From Brachionus plicatilis (taxonomy: Eukaryota; Rotifera; Eurotatoria; Ploima; Brachionidae), in assembly GCA_010279815.1 (NCBI GenBank), contig QEOQ01000207.1, forward strand, positions 1,518,078 through 1,582,077: DNA of 64,000 nucleotides, in the 5' to 3' direction. Within the stretch, counting starts at the first letter, position 1. Each line of letters starts with the position of its first letter. The translations under genes and the position numbers were made by a program. Below are positions 12,724-25,022 of this stretch, one piece after another. The notes below the pieces were generated by a model that was not told where the DNA came from, searched no databases, and saw only the letters and a list, made by a program, of their open reading frames with translations.

Positions 12724-13209
12724 TTTAACTTTTTTTTATAAACAATTCTTTAGAAATAATTTTTTTGCTTAAAAAATTTAAAATTTAATTTTTTATTTTT
12801 CTTTTGCATGTACTAAAAACTAAAAATTTGAATAGAAGCGTGTGCTTTGCATCAATATAGACAAGTCCTTTCACAAAAAATTATCCCAGGAGTCTATCAG
12901 TATTCATGAAAATTAAAAATTAAAAAATTAAATTGAACTTTTTGAGTTTCATGTTATATTTTGATTTTTATTTCAGATTTCTAGTTAAAATTTCTATTAA
13001 TTTAGACTAACTGGTCACAATCTATTAATTAATTAATTTTTTATCTACTTAAATTTGTGCAACATTTCAATCGATTGAGCTAACAGTCAGCTAAGAATTA
13101 TAATCTAACAAAAAAAAGTGTTTATAAATATAAAGAAATTTTTGTGAAAACAAAATTAACTTAATTTTTGAAAAATTAAAAAATAAAATTTCTAGATTGA
13201 AATTTGAAA
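12724..13209. promoter_or_regulatory. Shared divergent promoter region of MRPL4 and EFTUD2
   Basis: These 486 bp separate the start codons of two housekeeping genes transcribed in opposite directions, so they must contain both promoters. I see no TATA box at a convincing distance from either ATG, as is usual for housekeeping promoters. The call rests on position only. Confidence 0.45.
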
Positions 13210-16200
13210 ATGGACGGCGATTTGTATGACGAATTCGGTAATTACATCGGTCCCGAATTGGAGTCAGATGAGGAAGAAGAAGAAAATTTGTACGAGCTGG
13301 GAACAGCTGGGCAAGATGAAGAGGAAGATGAGGAAAGACAAGAGATGCAGGATCAAGAAATGGTAGAGGAGGCTGCTTCAAACTCTATTGTGCTTCATGA
13401 AGATAAAAAGTACTATCCATCGGCCTTGGAAGTGTACGGTGCCGAAGTAGAAACCATTGTTCACGAGGAAGATGCTCAGCCTCTATCGGAACCAATAATT
13501 GCTCCAGTAAAGCGCTCAAGATTCTCAGTAGTAGAACAAGACATTCCGGAAACAACTTATGAACTAGAATTCTTGGCCGATTTGATGGACACGCCTGATC
13601 TGATCAGAAACGTGGCCATTTTCGGTCATTTGCATCACGGAAAAACATCGTTTTGCGATGCTTTAATCGAACAGACTCATCCTAACATTGGTTCCATCGA
13701 AAGCAAAGATCTCAGATACACGGACACTTTGTTTACTGAAATTGAAAGAGGTGTTACAATCAAGAGCCAGCCATTTACCATTTTGCTTCCAGATAGTAGA
13801 GGAAAAAGCTATTTATTGAACATTATGGATACACCTGGTCATGTCAACTTTAGTGATGAAGTCACCGCTGCTTTCCGAATAAGCGATGGATGTGTTTTAT
13901 TTGTGGACGCTGCTGATGGAGTTTTGATGAACACCGAGCGTCTTGTCAAGCATGCCATACTGGAAAAAATACCAATCACTCTTTGCATCAATAAAATAGA
14001 CAGATTAATTTTGGAATTAAAACTTCCACCAAGTGATGCTTACTATAAGCTAAAGCATATAATTGACGAAGTAAATGCGCTGATAAGCAGATACACTGAC
14101 GAAGCGTCCAATTCGTCATCATGGTCAAATGGCAATTTGAACTTGGAGACCGAAACTATCAGTGACCAGAAGCCTTATAAACAACCAGTGCTATCTCCAT
14201 TGATTGGAAATGTTTGTTTCTCAAGTTCTTACTATCGTTTTTGCTTTACTCTCAAATCTTTTGCCAAAATTTATTCTCTAAAATACGGAGTTAACTTTGA
14301 TATATCTCAGTTTGCACTTAAACTCTGGGGCGATTCTTATTTCAATGGGAAAACGAGAAAATTTTCCAAAAAGCCAGTCTCGGCGACATCACAGCGCGCC
14401 TTCATCGAGTTCATACTCGAGCCATTGTATAAAATTATCTCGCAGACAATTGGCGATGTGGATAGTACGTTGGAAGAGACTTTGGATGAATTGGGAATCA
14501 AATTGACCAAGGCCGAGCTCAAATTCAACATCCGACCATTGTTGAGATTGGTTTGTGCCCGGTTTTTTGGCGAATTCAGCGGCTTTACGGACATGTTGGC
14601 CCAGCATGTGCCATCACCAGTTACCAACGCTTTCAACAAGATTCAGCACTGCTATTCGGGCTCATTGGAGTTGTCCAAAAGCGACGAGGACGATGAAAAC
14701 CAAGACCAAGAAACTCGTGATCATGAAAATTTTATTACATCTATGCTGACATGCGACCCAGACGGCCCTCTGGTTATTCATACAGTAAAAAATTACTCAA
14801 CCACAGATGCCACTACATTTCATGTTTATGGTCGCGTGTTTAGCGGAACGCTGAATGCAAGCCAGCAAGTCAAAATACTTGGTGAAAATTACAGCTTACA
14901 AGACGAGGAAGACTCGAGGTATTGTCAAGTTGGTCGGATATGGATTTACAATGCTAGATACAGGGTTGAGGTAAATAGAATACCTGCCGGCAATTGGGTG
15001 CTAATCGAAGGCATTGAGCAGTCAATTGTCAAAACTGCGACTATTATTGAACCCAAAGGATGTGACAGAGCCCAAATATTTAGACCATTGAAATTTAATA
15101 CGACTTCTGTGATCAAAATAGCAGTGGAGCCTGTCAACCCTTCTGAGCTACCCAAAATGCTGGATGGATTGCGTAAAGTTAATAAAAGCTATCCGCTGCT
15201 GAACACCAAGGTGGAGGAATCTGGCGAACATGTTATCCTGGGCACCGGAGAATTGTATTTGGATTGTGTGATGCATGACCTAAGGCGAATGTATTCCGAA
15301 ATAGAGATCAAAGTTGCCGATCCGGTGGTTTCGTTTTGTGAAACTGTGGTCGAAACTTCGTCGATAAAATGCTTTGCTGAAACTCCAAATAAAAAGTAAG
15401 ATAAATTTATTTTGTTTTTAGAAATTGTTAAGTAAATTAAAGGGTTTTAGATTAAATTAGATTAATAGTATGAAATTGAGATTAATGATAGAGTTTTCTT
15501 AAAAAAAGAATTCTTGTTAAGAAAATATTTTTATCAAAAATAAAATATTAAAACTTGAAGCTTGTAGGAAAAAGGCAGCGTTTTTTATATCCTCAAAAAA
15601 TAATAAACAAAAGAGAGATAATTAAATATTTTTAATTTTTTTTTTATTAACAGTATGGCCATTCATACAGTAATTTCCTGAACGTTCATAATCATATTTT
15701 TTGACAATTTTTCATTTTCTTTCACAAATGTTGATGATTTTTAATTGAAAAGTTAGAAATTTATAATTTGATCTAAAATATATTTTAAAATGATTTTAAA
15801 AAAGTTTTTAAAGGGGGTGTTTTTGAGATTAAAAATACAAAATATTCGAAAATATAATTAATTCTTTTTGAAAATTTTTAAAATTACACGTCCCACGGTT
15901 TTGTTTTTATTATTATTAGTGATTAATAAAAATTCATGGACAAAAGTTTGTTTTACACAACTTAAATTTCTTCAAATCAACAATTCAATTATTCTAAAAT
16001 TCAATTACTCTAATTTTTTTAAAATTATACATCTACTCGATTATTCTATTTTTCAACTTTCCAATTTTTTAAACTCATTCAACTATTTAATATTACATTT
16101 TTTCAGAAAAGATTTAATCTGCTTATTTATCTTATTCTTTCAATTAATTCAAATAAAAAAATTTAAAAAGTTGAAAAAATCAATTTAAATTTACAAAAAA

Positions 16201-17948
16201 ATTAAAAACAAAATACATTTAAAGTTAAATAAATCTAACCTCAAATAAACCATATATTTACTTTGCGTTCATTTATTTTTTTATAATTAAGGGTTTATTT
16301 TGGGATTAGATTTATTTCACAAAATCTGATATAATAAAGGGGTCCGGGCGTACCCATGACTTTAGGATTTCGGTTCAGCAAAAAGACTTAGGGTTATTGC
16401 TTAAATACTGCTTTTTATTTGTTTATATCAAAGATTAAATGAAAAAAGATACCAAAGTTTTGAAAAGAATAAAATTATTTAAAAAATAAACTTTATAAAA
16501 AAAATTTAAAATTAATTTTTGGATTCAATAAAGCGAAACGGGAGAAGTTAAATGAGTAAATAAAAATTGGAAAATTAAATAGTTGAATAATTTAAAAACA
16601 CAAAAGTTGAAAAATTAAATTACACATAGTTAGCACAAAATAATAATCAAAAAATGATGATTGTAAAATCGAATAATACAAAAAGTTGTCCATTAGTTAT
16701 TATAATTTAAATTTCTTTCATAGAAAATTTTTAATATTTTAAGCAGATTAACATAAATGTTTGTTTATTAATTAAAATTTTAATATTCAGTTAAAAATTA
16801 AATAAAAGATAATTATGATGCTCTTTAATTAAATATTAAGTTAGTATTTATTGTTTTCTGTTCAATTGATAGAAAGTCATTTTTTGATACAATATTGAAA
16901 TCTTTTCGATCTTAAAATCTATTGTTTATCTTGGAAAAAAATTAATTCCAAGTACAAGTGGATATAAAAACATTGAATTTTTATATATGATAAAATTGTT
17001 GATTTTTTTATTTAATTTAATAGGAATAAATTAACAATGATCGCAGAACCTTTAGAAAAAGGTATTGCCGAGGACATTGAAAATGATATAGTCTCCATAA
17101 ATTGGAACAAGAAAAAAATTGGCGAATTTTTTCAAACAAAATACGATTGGGATCTGCTAGCAGCAAGATCAATTTGGGCTTTTGGTCCAGATTCAAATGG
17201 GCCAAATATATTAGTTGATGATACGCTACCATCAGAGGTAAACAAGACTCTTTTGTCATCAGTAAAGGACTCAATTGTGCAAGGGTTTCAATGGGGCGCA
17301 AGAGAAGGTCCACTATGTGAAGAACGTAAGTTTAAAAAAATCGTATCGAATGATTTATTAATTTTTTCCATTTTTATTTAAGCTATTCGAAATACAAAAT
17401 TTAAAATCTTGGATGCAATTGTAGCACCAGAGTTAATGCATAGAGGTGGTGGCCAGATTATACCAACGGCTAGACGAGTTGCTTATTCCTCATTTTTGCT
17501 TGCTACTCCAAGACTAATGGAACCATACTACTTTACTGAAGTTATTGCTCCTGCTGACTGTGTCTCGGCTGTTTATACTGTTTTAGCAAAGCGAAGAGGT
17601 CACGTTACCCAAGATGGACCCATGGCCGGCTCACCTCTATACGCTCTCAAAGCATTCATTCCAGCCATTGATTCATTCGGTTTTGAGACCGATTTAAGAA
17701 ACCATACTCAAGGTCAAGCGTTTTGTCTGTCCGTATTTCATCATTGGCAAATTGTACCTGGCGATCCTTTAGACAAAAGCATAGCGATCAAACCACTGGA
17801 GCCTCAGCCTGTGAATCATCTAGCGCGCGAGTTTATGATCAAAACAAGAAGAAGAAAAGGTCTTAGTGAAGATGTGACAATTAGTAAATTTTTCGATGAT
17901 CCAATGCTCATAGAACTTGCCAAACAAGAAGTTAAACTTTTGATTTGA
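13210..17948 (+). CDS. EFTUD2: U5 snRNP GTPase Snu114 (EFTUD2)
   Basis: Three exons: 13210-15395, 17024-17325, 17383-17948; 1017 aa (human 972). The splice after FAETPNKK continues as [13 protein letters not shown], and the second splice continues as [11 protein letters not shown], as in the family. It is the EF-G-like GTPase of the U5 snRNP that controls Brr2 and spliceosome activation and disassembly. Visible: the acidic N-terminus ([20 protein letters not shown]), G1 GHLHHGKTS (about residue 142), G3 DTPGH, G4 NKID, domain IV/V text [20 protein letters not shown] and [19 protein letters not shown], and the C-terminal [20 protein letters not shown]. Two Ser/Asn- and Asp/Glu-rich insertions, near residues 297-325 and near residue 490, explain the extra length. 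Intron 1 is 1628 nt, unusually long here. The ATG at 13210 fits the family N-terminus. Confidence 0.98.
15396..17023. other. Long first intron of EFTUD2
   Basis: A 1628-nt AT-rich intron. A 106-codon open frame at 15868-16188 is Phe/Leu/Ile/Asn/Lys low-complexity without an ATG and is not a gene. I see no transposon signature; 16341-16360 has a small GC-richer patch (GGGGTCCGGGCGTACCC) of unknown meaning. Confidence 0.6.
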
Positions 17949-18137
17949 ATTCAATTCAAACGGTTAATAGTCAGAATGCAAAAAATTTCGAGTACTTTAA
18001 ATGAAAAGAATTTTTTTAAATATTTGTAAATAAAAATTTAAAATCCAAAAAAAATTTTATTATTTAATTTTTGGGCCTTATCTCCTAATTGAATTTAAAT
18101 TTTTAAAAATATTTGAAAAAATTGTTCTTAAGTAAAC

Positions 18138-18928
18138 ATGAATAGATGTCTAACTAGAAATTTAAAATGTGGCATTGAATTTTTTACAAATGGTAGACCT
18201 GATTTCAAGCAAATATTTAATTTTCAAAAGTCTAATTACAATTGTTGGTCATGTAAAAAATTTCTCAATGATTTAGAGACAAAGTCTCAATTCTGCCCTT
18301 GTGATAAAAATGTCATTTTACCAGTGTGCAACAAGATAAATTATTTTGAACTTTTAAATATCGATTTTAATTATGACATCGACCTGATACAGTTGACAAA
18401 AAATTTTCGTCAAAAAATGCGAAAATTGCATCCCGACTTATTTACCATGAAATCCGATGTAATATTTTATTCTTAATTTAATAATTAATTAATTGTTTTT
18501 TTTATTTTTTTCAATTTTTTAAGAACGAAAAAAAATATTCAGCGGAACAATCTAGCTTGGTCAATAAAGCTTACGATACTCTTAAAAGCCCGATAAAACG
18601 AGGCGAGTATTTGTTAGGTTTAATTGATTCAAATTATCTTTCCGAAGTTACTGAGTCCCATGAATCAGATTCGGAAAAGCAAAAAATATTAATGGAAATT
18701 ATGGAATTGAATGAAATTATTGATGAAATAAAACTCGCCAAAGAAGTCGAAGAATTAGCCCTGAGACTTAAAGAAATAATAAAGCCATTTGAAGAGGAAC
18801 TTGAAAAGGCCTTTAATTTAAAAGATTATCCAAAAGCTTGTTCGATAATCTCCAAAATGAAATATTTTAAAAATATTGATGATCGAGTCAAAGATTTAGA
18901 GTTAAAATTTAACATAGAAAATGTCTGA
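18138..18928 (+). CDS. HSCB: Mitochondrial iron-sulfur co-chaperone HscB (Jac1)
   Basis: Two exons, 18138-18458 and 18524-18928, with a 65-nt intron; 241 aa. It is the J-protein that delivers the ISCU scaffold to the mitochondrial Hsp70 during Fe-S cluster transfer. The N-terminal cysteine module of animal HSCB is present (CWSC at 36-39, CPC at 53-55), then the J domain starting NYFELLNIDFNYD with the invariant HPD at 98-100, helix IV text LVNKAYDTLKSPIKRGEYLL, and the C-terminal three-helix bundle that binds ISCU (MEIMELNEIIDE). The second metal-site pair is C-x-C rather than the usual C-x-x-C, and Cys64 is nearby, so metal coordination may be altered. Same strand as EFTUD2, 189 bp downstream of it, convergent with WDR55. 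Confidence 0.95.
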
Positions 18929-19491
18929 ATTCATTTTTAGCTTTTTTGATTAATTTTTTTTAAATAATTTAATAAAAAAATTTTAGATTTTTTAAATATT
19001 TATTTTTTTTAATCTTACAAAATTTGCTTGTTAGTTTTTTGTTCAATTTTCTATTTCTCTACCCCTCAGTTAAATTCTCTTTTTAAGACCTTTATTTTGA
19101 GTTTCAAACGTTTTATTGATTAAAAATTATTGATTTGAGAATTAAATCTAATTGAACAATAATTGTTATTAAAATATAAAGTAAGAATTTTATCTAATTT
19201 TAATTAATGGTCTCTTTTTTATGGTTTTTTCGAAGGAAGCAATTTAAAAATTAATACTATTTACAGCAATACTGCATTAACCTTACATTCTATAGATTTA
19301 GTGGCCAAATTTGAATTATTTATCTTAAATCTTTTCAAATAAATATATTTTTAAAATTTAATATTTCAACTTTTAAAAAATTTATAGACAAAAATAAAGT
19401 GTTAATCAGTCTAACGAAACATTGGCACTAGCATATTGATCAACTTTTAATATTAAAAAAATTTAAGATTTTTTAAATATTTATTTTTTAT
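18929..19491. other. Intergenic region between convergent genes
   Basis: 563 bp of AT-rich DNA between the 3' ends of HSCB and WDR55. It should hold both 3' UTRs and polyadenylation sites. Nothing else is visible. Confidence 0.5.
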
Positions 19492-20978
19492 TTAATCAGA
19501 TTCATCGTCTGAATCAGAACATTCTTCCGAATCAAATTCTTCATCACTATCATCGCTGCAATTTTCGTCTTCATCCTTTCCATCTACTAGATCAGCGAAA
19601 AAATTCTCCGATTTTCCTTTTGCAGTTAATTTTGTATTCTTTAAAGATTTATTTTTTGACTTAGACTGAGCATCCATATTTTTATGCTTAAGATTCTCTA
19701 CGTTCCAAAATTTGATCTTTTGGTCATGACACAGACTTGCACATATATTTTTATCGCTTGACAAGTTTAATTTATGGATCGGGAATCCATTATGATTTCC
19801 AACCACACCAAGGAATCTATTCGGTAAAATATGACAAGCTCTTTTGGATAAAATTTAATTTAAATATTTATAAATAAAGTTAATTAATTTTTCAGTCAAA
19901 ATTCACCTTATATTTCCATCAAAGCATCCGGTCAAGACTATATTATCAGATAGTGTAGCCATGCAGTCAATTGATGAAGGATGACCTGGAAATCGATCGG
20001 ATATATTGCCCCATTCACCATAATTGAATATATCTATTACTCCTTCACCAGTGCCACAAATAACTTTTTTTTCACCCTTGATGATCAATTTTTTTTAAAG
20101 ATCTAACACTAATTTTTGATTAAAAAACCTTCATTAATCCGACACATAAGAGTTCCGAGTCCATTAACTCTGATTGTAGCTCTAGCTTTTTTTTCCGTAT
20201 ATGAAAAGCATTTAATGTACCCTCTCCACTTAAGAAAAAATTTAACTTAATATTTTTAAACTAAAATTATGTCAATCGTTAAATTACCAAGTAGCTAGAA
20301 GAACTTTTTTATTGCTGCTTACAGCTAGATCGCTTATATAATCCGAACAATCGGATTTAGATTCCATACATGCATCTTTCTTCCTATAATCCCAAATCTA
20401 AGACAAAATTTAAGTAAATTTTTTAGGAAGGAATTTTTTAGATAGTTACCTTAACTGCTCCGTCGTCATCAGCCGATGCAATTAGCCAATTATCAATTGT
20501 GACTAAACAATTTATGGGAGATCTTTTAAAAAGTTAATTTAATTTTAATCAAATTAAAAATTTAAAGTACTCATGAGCATTTTCTATTGTAAGAATATTT
20601 GATTCTTGCTTAATATCTGTCAATTTTATTGACTTGTCTTTAGAAGCTGTGAAAACAGTGTTTGAGTTATTTACGGGAAATGAAATTTTTCTTATGCTTT
20701 TTTTGTGAATTTTTTGAGCGCTGACCAACCTCTTCTTGGTTTTGGAAACATCGTATCTTATTGAAGTGCTATTTAAAGTTTTTATTTAAACAAAAAAATA
20801 AATACATTTTTAATTTTCCATTTATAAGTCCAATGTTTAGAATATTGTTTTCAGATGGATGGAATAAAATATCTAGAATTTCAATTTTTGAATTTAGTTC
20901 ACTGTAAACTTGTTCTTTTTCGTCCAAATTTTCTGAACTGCCCTCTTCAGTTGGGACCATTTCGGATTTAGAACTCAT
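19492..20978 (-). CDS. WDR55: WD-repeat protein 55 (rRNA maturation)
   Basis: Seven exons on the minus strand: 20978-20806, 20768-20571, 20522-20450, 20397-20288, 20228-20129, 20076-19907, 19840-19492; 390 aa (human 383). All phases join and the introns are short. WDR55/Jip5 is a nucleolar WD40 protein needed for ribosomal RNA maturation. Features: an acidic N-terminus, DILFHPSENNILNIGLINGK, repeats such as FTASKDKSIKL, LIASADDDGAVKIWD, VICGTGEGVIDIFNYGEWG, VLTGCFDGNIR, the conserved ACHILPNRFLGVVGNHNGFP, then HDQKIKFWNVENL, and an Asp/Glu/Ser-rich tail (last 30 residues) typical of the family. The lysine-rich segment before the tail may be a nuclear or nucleolar signal. Confidence 0.95.
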
Positions 20979-21619
20979 TTTTTTTTCAAATAAAATTTGA
21001 ATTTGAATTTTTTTTAATAATTTTTGATTAAATTATTCAGCATGAGTTTTTCGAGCTAACAATTTGCCAATATAATTGTCTTAAGTTTAAAAGAAAGTTA
21101 CTTTATATCTTACAAATTATAAAATAACTATTAAAAAATATTTCTTAACTTAAAATCAAGTAGGAAAAGATTAACATTAACTTAAAGTTTTAATAACCGA
21201 AATCGAAAACATCGAAACATTAGGCTTCTCTTTAAAACCATTTATTATCTTTTTTTGATTATTTCTTCAGGAAGTTTGTTCTAATGATTTACAATCATAT
21301 AAATAAAAAATTTAAGAAAGGATAGCAATTTTTTGCTTGTTCACTGATTTGTAAATTTGAATTAAATTTTCAGGTCATTTAGCTGTCAGCATTTTGCGGT
21401 CGTTTAACCATGAACTGATTGCGTATTCCATATAAAAAAGATTTACTTAAAGCGTAGGAATACAATTTGCCTTTAAAATTATAGATATCTCGTAGATATT
21501 TTAAGAAAATGTTTTTTTTATTATTTGTATGTCATGAAATTTAGTAGAAAAGCATAAAAAAAGAAAAAATCAAAAATTCAAATTTAGCAGTGCCCTTAAC
21601 CATTAACCATAGTCACAGA

Positions 21620-21835
21620 CATTCTAATTCTTAATATTTTTGAAGTTTAAACTCAAGAAATATATAATTATATACACAATTTTTCTCTAAGAGTGTAAAC
21701 AAATTTATCAGCTTTAATTTAAAACAATTTTTAGAATTTGAGAGGTTGTTAAATTCGACTTTAGAATGTCTGACTACAGTTTATGATTTGAGGCACTATG
21801 TTGTAATTAAAATTTTGCATTGTGAATTTTAGAAT
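21620..21835. repeat. Direct repeat, copy 1 (partner at 22840-23050)
   Basis: Shares with 22840-23050 a series of blocks in the same order: TTTAAACTCA, CAGCTTTAA..TTTAAAACAAT, then ATGTCTGACTACAGTTTATG and ATTAAAATTTT. The copies are about 1.2 kb apart, the same way round, and diverged. No coding content. Probably two copies of an unidentified interspersed element or an old local duplication. Confidence 0.55.
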
Positions 21836-21901
21836 GAATAACTCCTGTAAAAATTCTATCAATTTTTTTGTATTCATTTTTAGAACTTAATAATAATAAT
21901 A

Positions 21902-21956
21902 AGCTACAGCAGGAAACCTGTGGAGCGAGACTAGATGTAGTTTCGCTATGGTAGCT
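21902..21956. other. Compact three-helix inverted-repeat structure
   Basis: Three nested complementarities lie in 55 bases: an outer pair AGCTAC/GTAGCT (21902-21907 with 21951-21956), a small hairpin CAGG-AAA-CCTG, and a 10-bp hairpin AGCGAGACTA-GATG-TAGTTTCGCT whose one mismatch is G-U compatible. This would fold as a three-way junction in RNA or DNA. The segment is also GC-richer than its surroundings. It does not carry the core bases of a hammerhead ribozyme and is not a tRNA. Function unknown; it may belong to a mobile element. Confidence 0.45.
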
Positions 21957-22839
21957 AACTAGATATAGTTTTTGACATATTTTCTCTAATGTGATAGCAA
22001 AAATTAGAATTCAAAAATAAACAATAAAATATTAATTGTAATTAAATAATTTTTTTATGTTGCTTTTCTTTTTACGAATTAAAACGAATAATAAAAAGAT
22101 TAAAAATTTCTATTTTATCTTTTTTTCATTTTGGTTTTTTATTTTATTATAAATGTAATTAGTTTTCACATTGTCTCATTTTCAGAAGCTTTATCTAGAT
22201 CATAAATTTAATGTATCAACTGATTAAATTTAAAAGGCTTTTGTTTTCTTTTCGAACAATTTTCTCAAAAATTTTGAAAATTTTAAAACTTGCTTTACGA
22301 GACAACTTTTTAGAAATATCTTTCTCTAAGTCAGACACGAAAAAATAACAAATTTTAAATTAATTCTATACAAAAACATAAATAAAAATTTTATTTTTTT
22401 ATTAATTTTTGAATTTTTTCCTTAAATACAAATTTGTTCAACAAAGTTTCGAAAATATTTAAAAAAAAATTAAATATTTTTAAGAAAAATAAGCCAAAAG
22501 TCTTAATTGGTTTGAGAATTGATGCAAAAAAAAGAAAAAAAATAAAAACAATATTATTCGCGTTGTCTTTTTCAAAAATATTCCTGTTTTTTTCAATTTT
22601 AAAAGAAAAGTTACTTTTGAAAATTTTTTTAAATGTTATTAATCCAAATATTCTATTTACTTCATTCTTTATTCATAGAAAAATCAATATTTTTTTTTAT
22701 TTTTTTAAGTACTCAATTATTTGAAAAAAGTCTTTATTTAAATGTGTTTTCGATTTTTGAAATTCAATAGCATCCTTATTGACTTTCGGTACCTTTATTG
22801 AAATTAGATAATACCCGGAATAATATACTGGAGTTTTAG

Positions 22840-23050
22840 TAATAATAAGTTCTAATATTTTTGTAATTTAAACTCAGTTAAATAAAAATTACTTAATAAA
22901 AAATAAATTTGACAGCTTTAAATTTAAAACAATCATTGAGAATGATTGAGTCTCATGGAAGTTATTAGACTCATAATTAATATGTCTGACTACAGTTTAT
23001 GATTTTGGGTACTTATACAACAAGAAATGTTGTTGAAATTAAAATTTTTT
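22840..23050. repeat. Direct repeat, copy 2 (partner at 21620-21835)
   Basis: Second copy of the repeat at 21620. The best preserved block is the 20 bases ATGTCTGACTACAGTTTATG, followed by a short variable stretch and ATTAAAATTTT. Confidence 0.55.
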
Positions 23051-23537
23051 AGTGCTTGTGCTTTTATTTTTTAGTTTATTCAAATAGCTTATGTACATCT
23101 AAGAAAATTGATGTTGTTTTCAATTTATTAGGGGAAAATAGATTCTGAAAAATGGATTATACAGTGTAAAGCGAAAATTAAGTAAATCTTACTAGCTTAA
23201 GTGAAATTCGCAGTTTTTTTTTGTAAAAATAAAAAATCATGATCAATTAATTTTCGACGCTTTGATGTTTTTTATTAAAATTATCATTAATTAGCTCGTT
23301 GATTTTAAGGTATGGTTCTGTGTTGATGAATAATGATTAAGTAAATAGCTAGAAATAATTAGATAAAATTTAAAAACTATTCAAATAAATTATGGATGAT
23401 TTAATTTTTTTCAATTTTTTTTTTGTTGATAGAATTGAAGAAATAATACTGAGGCCAAATAAAGATACTTTTGGGAATTATAAATCGAAATTATTTCGAT
23501 TAATAAAATCGATTTTATTTCGAATAAAAATCTTTAA

Positions 23538-23966
23538 CACTAGAAGCACCAACGAGTCAAAATGACTCTTTTTCGACGTTTGGCCGCTAAAATCTAAATC
23601 AATTTTAGTTATTTAAGCATAATTTTTAGTTTCAGCATAAAAATAAGAATAACTTTCTAAATTAACTAAATTCAAATAAAAATATTTTGTTCAAATTCGT
23701 TTATGTGGTAATTATAAAGCTACACATTTTTGTTCAAAATGTAAAAAAGCTGTGTGTGGATATTGTACTAAAGAAATATAGAGTACTTGTAAAAAATGTG
23801 ATTGACCATGGATATTTTATAAGGCCTAAGAAAAGACTAAAATTTAATAATTTACTATTTTATTCAATTAATTTAATAATTTAAATAAATTCGAACATAA
23901 TTTTTCTAAAAAATAATTTTTATCTAAATATAAATATATGATTTATTCTTTATGATGCTTCTAGTG
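23538..23966 (+). mobile_element. Non-autonomous piggyBac-type element (429 bp) with TTAA duplication
   Basis: Terminal inverted repeats CACTAGAAGC ... GCTTCTAGTG are flanked on both sides by TTAA (23534-23537 and 23967-23970), the piggyBac insertion signature. Just inside the left end lies a palindrome, GAGTCAAAATGACTC, a likely subterminal repeat. The interior keeps a frame segment (about 23745-23790) reading CSKCKKAVCGYC, which resembles the cysteine-rich zinc-binding C-terminus of piggyBac transposases, then stops. This is therefore an internally deleted derivative that kept the 3' end of the transposase gene. It needs a transposase in trans to move. A second, damaged copy starts at 29981. 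Confidence 0.85.
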
Positions 23967-24897
23967 TTAAGCTGTAATAACTTTTGCGTTTCAAAACGGA
24001 AACGGCTGAAATACAGTTTTTACGAGCTTTCAGAATTTCTGGTCATATTATATGGTTGTATGGTGGAAACAGGATCAAACCGAACCTCGAAATGCTAAAG
24101 AAAGTATTTTAGGTTTTTCACTTGTATGAGCTTTTAAATATATGAACAAGTCAAATCGACTTTTGAGTAATATTTTCTAGCCCTTTAGCTAACTATTGAG
24201 GGGTCTGTGATATCGTAAAGTTCCATTCTGAGATATTGGGCTTCAAGTACAACATACTTTTATAAGTGTCTAACTTTGCCTGTTATTTATTATCAAAATT
24301 AAATTTTGGGGTGGTTCATGTCCTTTTGTTAGAAATATTTCTTCTATTAAATCATTTTGATCTTTCAGTTTTAGAGAAGCTCACGTATTTAATATATACT
24401 ATATTTTACGATATATAATTTTTAATTGTTATAACTAATAGAATATTTTATTTAATTATTATCTCAGATTTTTATCAAACATGACCAAAGTATAGCTTAA
24501 AAAATTTAATTTATCAAAATAAACGATCCCTTGTTGTATTTTATTCAAAAAAATTTGTACACTACTCTACCTTTTTAAAACTAGATACTCAACTTATTTA
24601 TGCAATTTTTTAGAATGATTTAGAACAAAAACCATATATATTTAATGATCCTCTAAATCCATAAATTCAATAATTTTTTATGGGTTAGCATATCGTTTTG
24701 ATATAGATATCTATCAAAATCTTTTTCTTGCCGATCTTATTTAATTAAAGTTAAAGTGTGCTTAGGATTTTGTTTTGTTAATCATTTTTCTTCGATTTTT
24801 TTTGTTTAAATTTCATCTAACCTCACAAAATTAAGTTAAAAAGAGAAACCAAGAGATAACTTTTGTAAATTGGTTATTAATGTTTTTATTAGCCAAC

Positions 24898-24909
24898 GGG
24901 GGGGGGGGG
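24898..24909. repeat. Run of 12 G
   Basis: A homopolymer of 12 G inside extremely AT-rich DNA. Such tracts are prone to slippage, and it could also be a sequencing artefact. No link to a gene or element is visible. Confidence 0.9.
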
Positions 24910-25022
24910 TTCTTTTCGTTCTATTTTCACTTAGAGTTACATTCATTTGAGTCTATACGAAAAGTTATTATTTTTCGACTGCTATAGATAATACATTTTT
25001 ATCAAAAATATCAAATTTTCAG

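Noticed and set aside
14297..15155. Short frames on both strands in EFTUD2 exon 1
   Set aside because: Shadows of the EFTUD2 frame, which is conserved throughout.
15868..16188. 106-codon open frame inside EFTUD2 intron 1
   Set aside because: No ATG start, low-complexity Phe/Ile/Leu/Asn/Lys composition expected from AT-rich DNA, and it lies in a well-supported intron.
21902..21956. Hammerhead ribozyme or tRNA reading of the three-helix fold
   Set aside because: The junction lacks CUGANGA and GAAA core bases, and there are no tRNA A/B boxes or acceptor-arm layout.
22434..22724. 96-codon open frame
   Set aside because: Lys/Phe/Ile low complexity with no ATG start and no splice partners; typical of T- and A-rich noise.
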